Assembly: GCA_009809945.1 (NCBI GenBank)
Contig: WTPW01000622.1
Coordinates: 99,434 to 163,433 of the forward strand
Direction: 5' to 3'
Length of the DNA: 64,000 nt
DNA from: Gigaspora margarita
Taxonomy: Eukaryota; Glomeromycota; Glomeromycetes; Diversisporales; Gigasporaceae
A program made the position numbers and the translations under genes. Below the pieces are notes generated by a model that was given only the letters and a program-made list of their open reading frames with translations, was not told the origin of the DNA and ran no database searches. Each line of letters opens with the position of its first letter. The first letter of the stretch is position 1. Shown piece after piece: positions 33,255 through 45,049 of this stretch.

Positions 33255-33830
33255 TGGGAGAATTAATGCATGTTTGTTGAGTTTTACAGGGTATAGTACG
33301 CAGGTGAAGGTTTAATCGTAATGTACAGTATTTGAGGTCCGATACTAATTTAATAATTTGAACATGAAAGGTAATTTGTATACTTACAAAAAAAATCCAT
33401 ACGTGTTTTATCTTCCATGTTTTATAATCTTAAATCATGGAGATTATTCAGCTTGCCAAGATTTTGTCGATCATGTTATCATGTTGCAGTTTCACGGAGT
33501 TTTCATAAAAAATATGGAAAAATAAGGAGATAAAATTTCTTCAGGAATGGGAATGCATGTTTGTTGAGTTTTACAGTGTGTGGTATGCTTTAAGGCTCTG
33601 AAATTAATTTGAACACGCATGTTTGTTGAGTTTTACAAGATATGGTATACAGGAGAAAGTTTTATTTTAGTTCGTGTTTGAGAGAATTTAAACGGGAAAG
33701 GTAATTTGTATAGAAATAGGTGTTTGTTGAGTAGTACGTTGATGGGGTAATTTTAATTTTTATGTAGTGTTTAAATTAATTTGAACATAAAAGGTATTCA
33801 AGTTATTACTTTCAACATGTAAAGTAAGTT
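33255..33830. repeat. Dispersed units with TGCATGTTTGTTGAGTTTTA
   Basis: This word begins units near 33268, 33553, 33617 and (diverged) 33718, followed by CAGG(G/T)TATAGTA-like text. It is an old short tandem array. Confidence 0.5.
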
Positions 33831-34147
33831 CAGCAGTTTTTCGAATTTATTTAAAGGGAAGCTACCGTGTTTGATTTTTTCAAAAAAAAACTATTAAATT
33901 ACTTATAGTAGAAAATAGTGAGTTACTCCTTACCAACCGTCTCAACGACACACTCTCCAATCAAGATATTCTCTCATCTTCAACTACGTTTCTCTTCCTG
34001 TCATTTCCATCTCAATACTCATTCACATATATCAAATGAGAATAATAATATCATAAAATCTATCCTACTTAAAAAGGTTAATTGCCGGAGCAGTAATTGA
34101 AATTCACTAGATAATTAATTAAATAACTAAAAATAAATTCAAGAAAT

Positions 34148-34858
34148 ATGGAAAATATAAACGCACAAGAATATATTGATGAAAAATACCCAAAAAACGA
34201 AAAATGTAAAAGAAGTGCTGATAAAACAAACAAGACAAAAAGCGTGAAGACATAACTGATTTAGATCTTAGAAAAGGAAAAGTTGAGAGTGGCAAATAAA
34301 ACCTATTCGGTGCCTTAAAATTAGAAGGATTTCCTAATTTGCGAACTTTAATAATCTCCTCTCACGAATTGACTAGTTTAGATGTTAGCGAATGTAGAAA
34401 TTTAGAAGAATTAGACTGCAGTTATAATAAACTTGCTAGTTTAAATCTAACAGGCTGCTCTAACCTCAAAAGTCTAACTATGACTATAATCCTTCAAACA
34501 TTAATGTAAAAAAATCAGATCCTATATATGATAATAGGACTGATTCAGGACCAAAACCGAAGCAAAACAGTTCTCAAGAAGTTGAAAAAGAAGGAAATAC
34601 CAAAAATAGTATCGAACAAGAATTATCTACAAAATGGAGAAACCTAGAAAAATTGTAAAATGACTTGTCTCCTAAACTTACAAATAATTTAGCAATAACC
34701 TTAACTAAATATTTATTTAAGGCCCATAAAAAATACATAGAAGGAGAAGATTCTAAAGGTCATCATAGCAAAAACTTAAGCGATTTAAAAAAAGGATTAG
34801 GATCTGATTCACAAGGTAATGCAATACTTAATCAAATATTAAGTATACAAAAAGAATA
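34148..34858 (+). pseudogene. Broken leucine-rich-repeat protein gene
   Basis: ATG 34148 opens NAQEYIDEKYPKNEK, then a frameshift near 34245 gives REDITDLDLRKGK. LRR text follows a TAA: LKLEGFPNLRTL, LTSLDVSECRNLEELDCS, LASLNLTGCSNLKSL. Another shift leads to a Lys/Ser/Asp-rich linker (34508-34636). After a further TAA comes a helical C-terminal module (LSPKLTNNLAITLTKYLF...HKKYIEGED, ending 34858). The layout (short N-term, LRRs, linker, helical tail) resembles the abundant LRR proteins of Glomeromycotina; that is family knowledge from memory. At least two frameshifts and two stops make it a pseudogene. Confidence 0.65.
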
Positions 34859-35930
34859 ATTGATTTGGAAAAATCCGAATCTATACTCCTTATTATGACA
34901 CTCAATTAGAAATTCCACCTAAAGGAAACAATAATGAACCTACTTGATTAAACATAACTGGCTGCTCTAATCTCAAAATAATTAATTTTCCAAACGTTTA
35001 TATAAAAAAATAAAAAAATCAGATCCTATACATGATAATAAGACTGATTCCGGGCCAGAACCAAAGCAAAATAGTTCTCAAAAAGTTAAAAAAGAAAGAA
35101 ATACAAACAATAATATCAAAATTAACAGTTCTAATAATTCTCCAAAAAAATTAGATCTTATACATGATAATAAGACTGATTCAGGACCAAAACCGAAGCA
35201 AGACAGTTCTCAAAAAGTTAAAAAAGAAAGAAATACTATCAACAGTATCGAAGATACAGCTGACAGCTCTAATTTAAATAATTAACAGTTTCAATAATTC
35301 TCCAAAAAAATCAGATCTTATAAATGATAATAAGACTGATTCAGGATCAGAACCAAAGCAAAACAGTTCTCAAAAAATTAAAAAAGAAAGAAATATCAAC
35401 AATAATATCGAAAATAGAACTGACTGCTCTAATCTCAAAAAAAAAATAACAGTTCCAATAATTCTCCAAAAAAATCAGATCTTATACATGATAATAGGAC
35501 TGATTCAGGACCAAAACCGAAACAAAACAGTTCTCAAAAAGTTAAAAAAGAAAAAAATGCCATCAGTAGTATCGAAGATACAACTGACAGCTCTAATCTT
35601 AAAATAATTAACAGTTCCAATAATTCTTCAAAAAAATCAAATCTTAAACATGATAATAAGACTGATTCAGGATCAGAACCAAAGCAAAACAGTTCTCAAA
35701 AAGTTAAAAAAGAAAAAAATACCATCAATAGTATTGGAAACACAACTGACAGCTCTAATTTCAAAAGAGGAATTAACAGTTCCAATAATTCTCCAGAAAA
35801 ATCAGATCTTACACATGCTAATAGGACTGATTCAGGATCAGAACCAAAGCAAAACAGTTCCCAAAAAGTTAAAAAAGAAAGAAATACCAATAATAGTAAA
35901 ACAAATTTTACCGATAAAAGCTGAAACTAG
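34508..35930 (+). repeat. Tandem repeat of about 162 bp derived from an LRR-linker coding unit
   Basis: The word ACTGATTC recurs at 34539, 35043, 35175, 35335, 35499, 35661 and 35826, so spacing is mostly 160-165 bp (54-55 codons). A unit encodes an LRR-like SSNLKIINSSNNSPKKSD, then a hydrophilic DNKTDSG-PKPKQNSSQKVKK. It appears that an LRR plus linker was amplified in frame and then decayed; indels now break the frame between units. After the array, 35935-35965 resembles the start of the C-terminal module again. Confidence 0.7.
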
Positions 35931-36061
35931 AGAATTGCAAAATGATTGTCTCCGAAACTTAAATCTTAATTTTTTATTTTGTTTATTTATTTTTTATTTT
36001 TTTTTATCTATTTTAACTTCCTCTGCTACCCTGAAGGTCCTAGACATCTCAAATAAATTAT

Positions 36062-36629
36062 GAAAATATTAAATAAAGATAAATATTTTTAGATTTTTAT
36101 TCAAAATTTTCACGATTTGTTTCGCTCAGCCCTCTGTTCAAAACAGGTTCTACATTTTCTTTTTATAATAATATAACATTATTATGGCTATTTTCATAAA
36201 TTCTGGTCAATAGAAAATTTATGATGAATGAGTTGTAAGTTTCTGATGCCTAAGCAATTTATTAATTCTGTCTCAGCTCCTACCGATTTAGTCATCAGAA
36301 AACTTTTCTGCTGTTTTATAATTTATGAAGACAGCTTACAGCTGTTCTCATAAATTCTGGGACAACAGAAAATCATTTAACTGAATTCGATAATTCTTTG
36401 ATTTGTATGTTCGACGTAAAAACATAATAGGACAATTTCATCAAGTTATTTCATATATTATGATAGTTTATTGTAAAGGACATTATAGCCTGACAAGTAT
36501 ATATTTAATAATAAGCCGTTTGAAGTTATAATTTCGTTAAACGTTCCCTTACGAAGCTTAAGTGTGGTGGGGATGGGTCAATTTAATCAAAAATTATATT
36601 GCAAAAATAATCATATTATTATGGTTGAC
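36062..36629. other. Non-coding with repeated 'TTTCGCTCAG' segments
   Basis: Phrases of the type ATAAATTCTGG and TTTCGCTCAGCC / CTCGCTTTGCTCGGCC occur here and again at 37080-37440. They belong to an old dispersed repeat. No gene seen. Confidence 0.35.
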
Positions 36630-37677
36630 TTATAAGCATGTGACTATTGGAATCCTAAGACGCAATGAACTCTGAATAGCCTCTTTAACGTTATGAGTAG
36701 CTCTTGGAGGCAGGGGAGAGAGAACGTTAAACAAAATTGTATTTTCGAACAACCTAAACAGTATCATTAAAAATGATATCCAAAATATAGCAATATTATT
36801 TTTATCTTTTGTAATTCCCGTGCATATTAATCTTATAAATTTGGCCCCAGTATACTTAACTTTTATTAAAGTAATAATTTTTTCACTATTATGTAAACAA
36901 ATAGTTTTGACACTTATGGATCCGTTTATTATTAGAATTAAAACTGTATTTGAGCTGGCAAGCTTTCCAATTTTGTTTCTTGAAACATCATATTGGACCA
37001 GTAACGATATTATTAACAAACATATATTACATGAATATCGATGAAACTGAGTTCATAAATTTATCGAATCCATCATCGGTCAATTTTTAATAATTTTCTC
37101 AAAATTTATGAGTACAGCTTTAAAAATTTTATTCTATATTTCTCGACCTCGCTTTGCTCGGCCGCTTTTTGAACCCATCACTATATTTTGCGTCATAAAG
37201 GTATTACAGCTGTTTCATAAATTCTGGACACTTTGAAAAATTGGTGACTACTAAATTGATAAGTTACTGAGTTTTGAACCAACAAGTTATTGATGCGAGG
37301 CCGTCATCAAAGGTTGATCGATTCAGTCACTATCAAGTTTTCAAAGTCTTCCAAAATTTATGATAACAATGCAGCAATTTTTTTTCTACAAATTTTGGCC
37401 TCGTTTCGCTCAGTCTTATTTCAAACTTTCCTTTGTTTCGAAAAGCATTGCACACACGATTCAACTGAATTGTCCAGTCTGATATGTATACAATAATTTG
37501 ATGATTATAGTTTACGCATGCATTAAAACTGAGAGGGATATGCAAAATAACAATTAATAGGATCACCGTAAGTAGGGATGTAAGATTACTTGAGCAATTT
37601 CTTGGTATTATGAACACAAGAAATATAGTTTCTGAGATCATGATTTTCGTTGATTGAGGAGTTACTATTTGGGTCAT
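36630..37677 (-). pseudogene. Possible remnant of a membrane-protein gene
   Basis: Two minus-strand frames have hydrophobic segments: 37677-37480 (SLLTVILLIVILHIPLSF) and 37019-36630 (IAIFWISFLMILFRLF, then LSPLPPRATHNVKEAIQSS). They are about 300 bp apart, separated by repeat DNA, and could be exons of one gene or fragments of one. GTGTGC near 37450 could be a donor. I recognise no family and cannot build a full gene model. Confidence 0.25.
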
Positions 37678-37921
37678 ATATTCAAATCAAATGATGCAAT
37701 GCCAAAACTTACATAAAATTACATGCAAATTGTAACACTTGTAACACGACGGGAATGGGCAAATGCGCGTTTTCCAGATGAATACGCATTTTTTTGCCGG
37801 AGAAATTTCAGTTTAATTTTAAATTGTAATTCATTATTTATATACGTTACACAATGATAATTTATTTGATTTTTAAGATAAAAATTGAGCACAAAGTTAT
37901 TTCATAGTTTTGGCCCACACT

Positions 37922-38679
37922 TAGTGATGGGCAACGCGCGGGATTTAAAAACTCCCGCGCGGGATTTTTAATATAAGATTGTCTGGCCTGCGTTAGCATA
38001 TCATCTGGCCCGCATTAACAAATTATCCGGCCTGCTTTAACATAAGTGGGCCAATTCCTAATTAGTATTTGATGTAAATAAAAATATTATGCACGCATTA
38101 ACTTTTGGTTTGTTTCTCGTTCCACATATATACGTACGTACTGTACGTACAGAGATAATGCGCAAACTGTATATTGAAATATAATTTTTAAATTGTCATT
38201 ATTAATAAAGTGGGAATCTATTATTGATTATTATTGAGTATTTAAGTGACTATTTGATCAGAAATTATAAGCCCGATTATTTTCTTATGAGTCGTTTATA
38301 ATTTTGTGTGTATATAACCTTATTACTTATAAATTTACGTTACACATTTATATCTCGTTATGCACCTGATTGCTTATAAATTTTTATACGCTATATGATT
38401 TGATCGTTTTGTTGGCATTGAATTTTTAAATATAATAATATTTTAAAAATAAATTGATAAAATTAAGACAAATCTCAATTGATAAATTTAGATTAAAATG
38501 TTTTAAAAGTAGGCAAAATCTATACAAGCATTATATTTGTAATAAAATGCAGTAAGGTTTATAAGAAATGATTATGATTTTAACGAGAAATTACAAAATT
38601 CGGAAACTTTACTCGATCCCGCGCGGGATCCCGCATCCCGCGCGGGATTTTTAAAAAAATCGGGATTTGCCCATCACTA
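37922..38679. mobile_element. 758-bp hAT-like non-autonomous element with CG-rich ends
   Basis: The ends are TAGTGATGGGCAA and TTTGCCCATCACTA. It is flanked by a perfect 8-bp duplication, CCCACACT (37914-37921 and 38680-38687). Just inside each end are CCCGCGCGGGATTTTT motifs in opposite orientations, CpG-dense against an AT-rich body. No transposase is encoded. Confidence 0.88.
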
Positions 38680-38830
38680 CCCACACTACATAGGGTTACG
38701 ATCCAAAATTTTCTTAATGCCGGCTGAATTAATGATTAACACGATTAAATGATTATAAAAGATATAGCTGCGGCAATCTTTGAAGCATTTATGCATGTTG
38801 CAGATCTATACGTAACGCTTTCCCGAAATA

Positions 38831-39039
38831 CCGTATAGCGCGCCATAAAGTACCCCCTTAAATAGTACCCCCATATATTAGACCCGGGTACTGTATTAGT
38901 CTAACAGGTTTGAACTATATTGTTCACGTAGCCTTAAAAATTTATTTATGTCCGAGTACTATCCCCAGAAAAACTAATATGTATTCACCCCCTGCCGAAC
39001 ACAGTACCCCCACCGGGTACTTTATGGAGCGCTATACGG
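38831..39039. mobile_element. 209-bp TA-flanked MITE
   Basis: Inverted ends CCGTATAGCGCGCCATAAAG and CTTTATGGAGCGCTATACGG, with TA on both sides (38829-38830 and 39040-39041). GTACCCCC-type motifs lie inside. Probably Tc1/mariner-derived. Confidence 0.75.
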
Positions 39040-39149
39040 TACTTATTTTTGTGAGTGACATGAACCCAAAAAGGAAATTCGACGTAAAAATAAACTAAGT
39101 TCGTGAAACTAAAAAGTTAGGGTTAGGACGTTAGAGTTAGAGGCTACAA

Positions 39150-39385
39150 TAATAAATGTCGCAGATTATAATGAAATCAGATTATAATGAAATTTAGGGT
39201 CTCAATTTAAAACTATAATCACTACTAAAATCTACCTATACTCTTTTTTAAATAACCCTAACCCTAAAACCTAACTTAACTATAAAAAAAAATCTAACAA
39301 AAAAGGCAAAATTTAAAAATCGGTCATAAAATAAGTCAAATTTCATTATAATCCGATTTCATTATAATCTGTCACAATAAATAAT
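39150..39385. repeat. Foldback with GATTATAATGAAAT arms
   Basis: GCAGATTATAATGAAATCAG at 39162 is mirrored by GATTTCATTATAATCTGTC near 39355. MITE-like; target duplication not resolved. Confidence 0.5.
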
Positions 39386-41689
39386 TAGGTTTTATATGTA
39401 GAATTTCATTCCCGTCATTTTCAATTAATGCCCCAAGACAGGTTTAAACACTCGTTTTCTTGTATTTCTCTTTTTTCGTTTTTTTTTGTGTTTTTCTTCG
39501 CTTTGTTCACGTGTCGGGCTGATCCGAGATCATCACATTTTACGTTCTACGATTTTCGTTTTGGGTTTGTATCACTCGCACAAATAAGTGCACGCACATT
39601 TTTCAACTGCTGAAACTGCTGTGCGAACAAAAATCAATAAAATATGCACTTAGTTTGCTATAAGATACTTTGTATATATCAACGTAATAAATTGTAGATC
39701 AAGGAGCCCAGTGATATATTCATGTTCATCACGTCACATGGTTAATCATTCGGCATAAGTTAGGGTTGGTATTAAGATTAGGTGATAGTATAGTTTAGGC
39801 CAATTTGTTAGTGCAAGTAAACAAATGACGTAATGGCATAATTTCACATGTGATGATTACTTAATGGTCACTGACTTGATTTACAAGTGTCCCTAAAATC
39901 TTACATTAAACAGCAATTGTATATTGTTTAGTTACAAACTCATTTAAACCCAACTTTGCAAGTCCACTGATATAATATGGAACATAAGATCAAATATCAT
40001 ATTTGTACGTTATTTTGAGACTCTGCTTGTTATATCGCGCAATAATTTGAATCATTTTGGCAAATTTTGGCTACAAGATTAAGTCCTACTTTTGTTAATG
40101 AATTTAGTCTGAAAATTCAATCAAAATATATAATATGGTATATTTACATTGCTCATTATTTTGGGACGTGCATGAGCATTATTTTGAGTCAAAAAACAAA
40201 TTTTTTAAAAAGGGAAATTATAGGCATCTTTGGTCAGAGATATATATATAGCTTATATATTCCTGCATTTCAACCAATCAAGTGACAAGAAAATCATATG
40301 ATTAAAAGTCATACATTACAGTAGCATAGCAGACAATCCTATGATTGGACAATGTAAATTAATTGCCAAGGTAACTTATTAATACACTTTAAAGTACTTT
40401 TTGAGAATAAAATATTTTACTAACAAAAAAATTGTTATAAAAGCAATTACTAGCTCTAAATTAGGGTTGCGGCCCAAACTTACTAGTTTGGGATTTGGTA
40501 GAATCCCAAATAGTATTTACTAGGTTTCATAAAGTGCCTCTAGTTTGCTGTAATGTCAAACATTCTGACATGTAAATTATATTACGACTAGAAATCCCAA
40601 ATTTTTTACATGTTAAATTGGGTTTGGGACTCATCCCAAACCAAGAGATCATTTAAAGTTCAGCACCTTAGCCAATAAGATTACAAAATTTTATATCAAA
40701 CCATGATTTATACTCTTTATATATCCAACACTTCGTTCACTCTGTTTTTAATATAATTTTATCATTACGATATTGATAGAATAAGCCATTAATTTATTTA
40801 AGTAGTTTAAAAATGAATAGTTCATGCTAGTGTGATACATGCAGCCCTGCTGCTGACCAGTAAAGAAAAAAATATCAAAAATCTTTAAATCATACAAATC
40901 TATGTGATTTGCATATCGATCAATAATATGCATCATCGATTTATTAATAAAAAATTATAATGATCAATTATATTTATATCATCGCGAAAAAATAATATTT
41001 TTTATATCAATTTTTATTTAAACAAATATGGATTTTACTATTCTGTTAGCTACGCACAATTATACACTCAATATACTACTTTATTTAGCAATATCTACAG
41101 AGTGAATGAAGTGTCGCTTCACTATGGCTATTACCTCCGTTTTACTCTTTTTTTCTAAACGCGTTTGTATAATGCATCTTAATCACAATTATACCTAACC
41201 CTAAAACTAATTTCCAGCCACTAAACCCAAACTATCAAGTCACAAAATCCAAAAAAGCCTATACAAAAATGTATCCATGGCAAGTGAATTACAAATAGAA
41301 CAAAGTGCAGCAATAACAAACGTCTTCAGTAATGCATCAAAAAAGTAAGACACAATGGACATTTACCCATTATTCAAAAGCAAGAATAGTTAGTACTGGC
41401 AAATGCAAAGCTAAAAAAAATACTTAGCTAAAATTCAATACTAAATCGGAAAACCAAATATAGCCTGAAAAAAAATAAATAAAAGCGTTAATATAACAAA
41501 TATTCCAACATGCCAAAAAATATTCAGTGAAAGTCAGATTCAACATACCAACAATGAATCAAAGCAATACTATAATAATGAACAAAGTGCCAAATACAAT
41601 GTGACGCACTAATAACAAATGAAATATTAAATATTGTTGCAAAAACATGACTGAATAACAAATGCAAAACTATGAGAAAAATATACTGA
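39386..41689. other. AT-rich non-coding DNA
   Basis: No supported gene. 39425-39560 holds the T-rich dispersed segment also seen at 2690-2810. 40450-40660 has inverted 'TTTGGGATT...AATCCCAAA' words, also present near 43310-43430, suggesting a decayed element. Frames at 39428-39613, 40067-40285 and 40748-40936 have no domain support. Confidence 0.35.
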
Positions 41690-42062
41690 ATTAAATGACG
41701 ATGAAGGAAGCACCACCACTGGTAAAAACTCCAAACTGGACGATAACAAAAGAAGCACCACCACTAGTAAAAACAAGTACTCCAAACTGGATGACACCAA
41801 TAAAAGAATGCGATAACAAACTGATGAAAGAAATCTCTGTTGCTTGAAAAAAATACAGTGTTAACTCAATGAACAAATTTCAATGACACTAAAAAAATGA
41901 ACTGCAGCATTCAAGAAAACTATACTGATTTGGACAATGACGAATGAAGCACTACTACTAGTGAAAAAAGTACTCCAAACTGGATGACACCAATGATGAA
42001 AAAGAAGGTGATGACAAAGCGATGAAAGAAATACCTATTACTTGAAAAAAATATGGCGTTAA
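41690..42062. repeat. Two diverged repeat units
   Basis: The phrase ACTCCAAACTGGATGACACC with GAAGCAC(C/T)AC flanks occurs at about 41780 and 41970, each followed by GATGAAAGAAAT and TACTTGAAAAAAATA-like text. Similar words are scattered at 54400-55020. Open frames here are artefacts. Confidence 0.5.
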
Positions 42063-42141
42063 TAAAATGCCAAAAAAAAAGCAAACAAAAAACTTATATA
42101 AACAGATCTATATAACTGAGGATAATCGCATACAATATATA

Positions 42142-42907
42142 CCGTATGTTGCTGAAAATAAGCTACCTTTTTTGGCAATTTTTTAATACAAAAAATCTGG
42201 GGGTAGCTTATTTTCGGGTTGTTTACTATTTTAATTAATTTAAGGCACAACAAAGGGTAGCTTATTTTTGGATACAAAACTCTAAATAGTAAAATTAATA
42301 ATAACAAATAAATAAATATATTGTATTATCATATGTTTCTGAAAATAAATTGCCTGATTTTGAACACAAAAAATCGGGATAGCTTATTTAGTCAATCGAT
42401 TATAATCACTATATAGTAAAGTTATAATTTTACTATATAAATCGATTATTGTCACTTAAGTAAACTTATTTTAAAGGCCAAAATACGTATATTCTGAAAT
42501 TTTTATATAAATCAGAGAACTTTTTATTATTTGACTTTTAATTTTTATGCTCAATGAATATGTTTTTTTAAAAAAATTAAAATTTTCTGTCGAATGTAAA
42601 AATTAAAAGTCAAATAATAATAAGTTATCTGATTTATATGAAAATTTTAGAATATACGTATTTTGATATTACCAATAAGTTTACTTAAGCGCTCATAATC
42701 AATTTATATAGTAAAATTATAACTTTACTATGTAGCGAATATAATCGATTGTGAGAGTAGCTTATTTTCGGAACTAAAAATTTTGTTAATTATCCTTTGG
42801 TGTGACAAAGGGTAGCTTATTTTCAGGTCAAAGGCATTTTTCGTTATTGGATCAAAACAGGAGGGATAGCTTATTTTAGGAGGTAGCTTATTTTTGGCAA
42901 TATACAG
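42142..42907. mobile_element. 766-bp TA-flanked element with internal TAGCTTATTTTCGG motifs
   Basis: Inverted ends CCGTATGTTGCTGAAAATAA and TTATTTTTGGCAATATACAG, with TA on both sides (42140-42141 and 42908-42909). About seven copies of (G)GGTAGCTTATTTTCGG lie inside in both orientations. A palindrome of about 330 bp (about 42405-42735) sits in the centre. No coding sequence; the minus-strand frames only read the motif array. Confidence 0.7.
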
Positions 42908-43627
42908 TATGAATGCTACTAAGGGAAAAAGGCTGTTTAGACTTTCAAGTATATTAGATGTTAATATACTCATAAGTCCAAGTGGCCTTTTTCCTTGGCA
43001 ACACTCATATAGAAATCTGCATATTAAACATAATTATATTCTACAATCAGTTTCATCCAGTATAAGTTTTTAATGATAAATATGAATTCTGCTTGCTGTT
43101 TATCACCTTTATGTGTTATTGCCTTAATTATATTTAATAATTTGATATTTGATCCATGGTTTTGAATTGGATTTGATCTTTAGATTATCTATCTTTAAAT
43201 ATGGATATACCTGATTAAAAAAATTTTTGAATAATTTAATTATTATACTATAAATTCCTAAATATTTATTTAATGAATTGTTAGTTTTTGAGTTTGACAC
43301 TATACACCAAAATGGGATACATGTTTGGGATTTGGTTATGAACCCAAACTAGGTAGAAATACTGATTCCCAAACCCAAACTAAGTAGAAATGCCATAACT
43401 AAAAAAAAGAGTTTGGGCCACAAACCTACTCTAAATAAACATAAATATTTGCTATTAAAATGAATTCTATTATAATAATTTTTTGATACATAACTATGCA
43501 GATCTTTAATAAATTAAATATTACAAATCTGTACAAAAATTCAAATTGATGATGATCATTGAAAAAAAATTTTAAAATCTGCACAAAATATTATCAGTCA
43601 GGGAATATGTCATATCTATTGATATAT

Positions 43628-44775
43628 GAGTGTTAGTTCATAATAAAAATTATAATAAAAACATATAAATTTACTATAAACTTTAAGCAAAACATTCTTT
43701 TCAGCTTACAGATTAACTTTTTTTAAATTTTGGGATTAAGCATATTGAGAATAGTAGATTATGGTTATTTAGATCACTTTTTTAAAATTTTGCAAAATTT
43801 GCAAATTTGTTTGATAAAATTTTTTAATAAGAACAAATTTTTCAATTTTAAAACTGCAATTATATGCAAAATTTTGTGCTGAACAACTTTACTTAGGCGA
43901 TAGAAGTAGGTTACCTTGTAAGAAAAATGGGTTATCTATGTACTAAAGTTAATATTTATTATATTTCTTGATAGAACTTTTTTTCTTATTAGGTAACCTA
44001 CTTTGGGCTCTTAAGCAAAGTTGTTCAGCATGTAATTTTATTCGTGTTTGAGGTCAAACCACACTTTTTCAGACCTTTACTAAGTGAAAATTGGGGTTAA
44101 ATTTAAAAAAAAATTTTTTAAAAAAAAATTTTTTTCTAACTTTAACACCATTTTTTACTTAGTAAAAGGTCCAAAAAAGCATGTTTTGCCCTCAAACATG
44201 AGTAAAATTACATGCCAAACAACTTTGCTTAAGAGCCCAAAGTAGGTTACCTAATAAGATAAAAAGTTCTATCAAGAAATATAATAAATTTTAACTTTGT
44301 ACATCGATAACCTATTTTTCTTACAAGATAACCTACTTTAATCACCTAAGTAAAGTTGTTCAGCACAAAATTTTGCATATAATTGCAGTTTTAAAATTAA
44401 AAATTTTTTTCTTATTAAAAAATTTTATCAAACAAATTTGCAAATTTTGCAAAATTTTAAAAAAGTGATCTAAATAAGGGGAGTGACAAAAATCAGGTGA
44501 TTTTTTAGGGGGGAGGGGGTAAAAAAAGTTGAAATTATATATAAGAACCTGACTATATATATATTAAAGAAGAGGGAGGGGGTAGGCCTCTGATAAAAAA
44601 TAATCAGGTGATTAATGACACGGCCCTAACCATAATCTACTATTCTCAATATGCTTAATCCCAAAATTTGAAAAAAAGTTAATCTGTAAGCTGAAAAGAA
44701 TGTTTTGTTTAAAGTTTATAGTAAATTTATATATTTTTATTATAATTTTTACTATTATTTATCACTCAGTGTGAC
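43628..44775. repeat. Palindrome of about 1.15 kb
   Basis: The left arm (about 43628-44115) is repeated inverted in the right arm (about 44130-44775), centred on an A/T run near 44120. Examples are AGGTAACCTACTTTGGGCTC and its complement, and GTTGTTCAGCA. The right arm is longer because a 149-bp element (44478-44626) has inserted in it. Confidence 0.8.
44478..44626. mobile_element. 149-bp Harbinger-like MITE inside the palindrome
   Basis: Starts GGGGAGTGACAAAAATCAGG and ends GACACGGCCC, with TAA on both sides (44475-44477 and 44627-44629). The other palindrome arm has the uninterrupted site (GGTTATTTAG), which proves the insertion and its 3-bp duplication. A decayed copy lies at about 46190-46320, and a related element is at 61079-62024. 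Confidence 0.8.
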
Positions 44776-45049
44776 ATGCACCCTAACTGTTATATGTAAA
44801 TCTGTAAAGAATTTTATATATACAGGTATTTGGTTTTGTTTTGGGTTTTAAGTTTGCCTTTGTCTTTTTATTTTTGTTTATTCATTTACTTTTGCTTTTT
44901 TTATTTCTTTTTATATTCATTTCTCTTTTTTATTTTTTTTATTTTAACTTGCCAATTTTTAATGTGTTTTACACAAGCTAGAAAAGCATAAAGATTTTAT
45001 TTTTCAGATTTAATATAAATTGCTCTGGATACCAATTAATGTTTTAGAT

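Noticed and set aside
42059-42973. Minus-strand ORFs with repeated ISYP words
   Set aside because: They translate the repeated TAGCTTATTTTCGG motif of the TA-flanked element.
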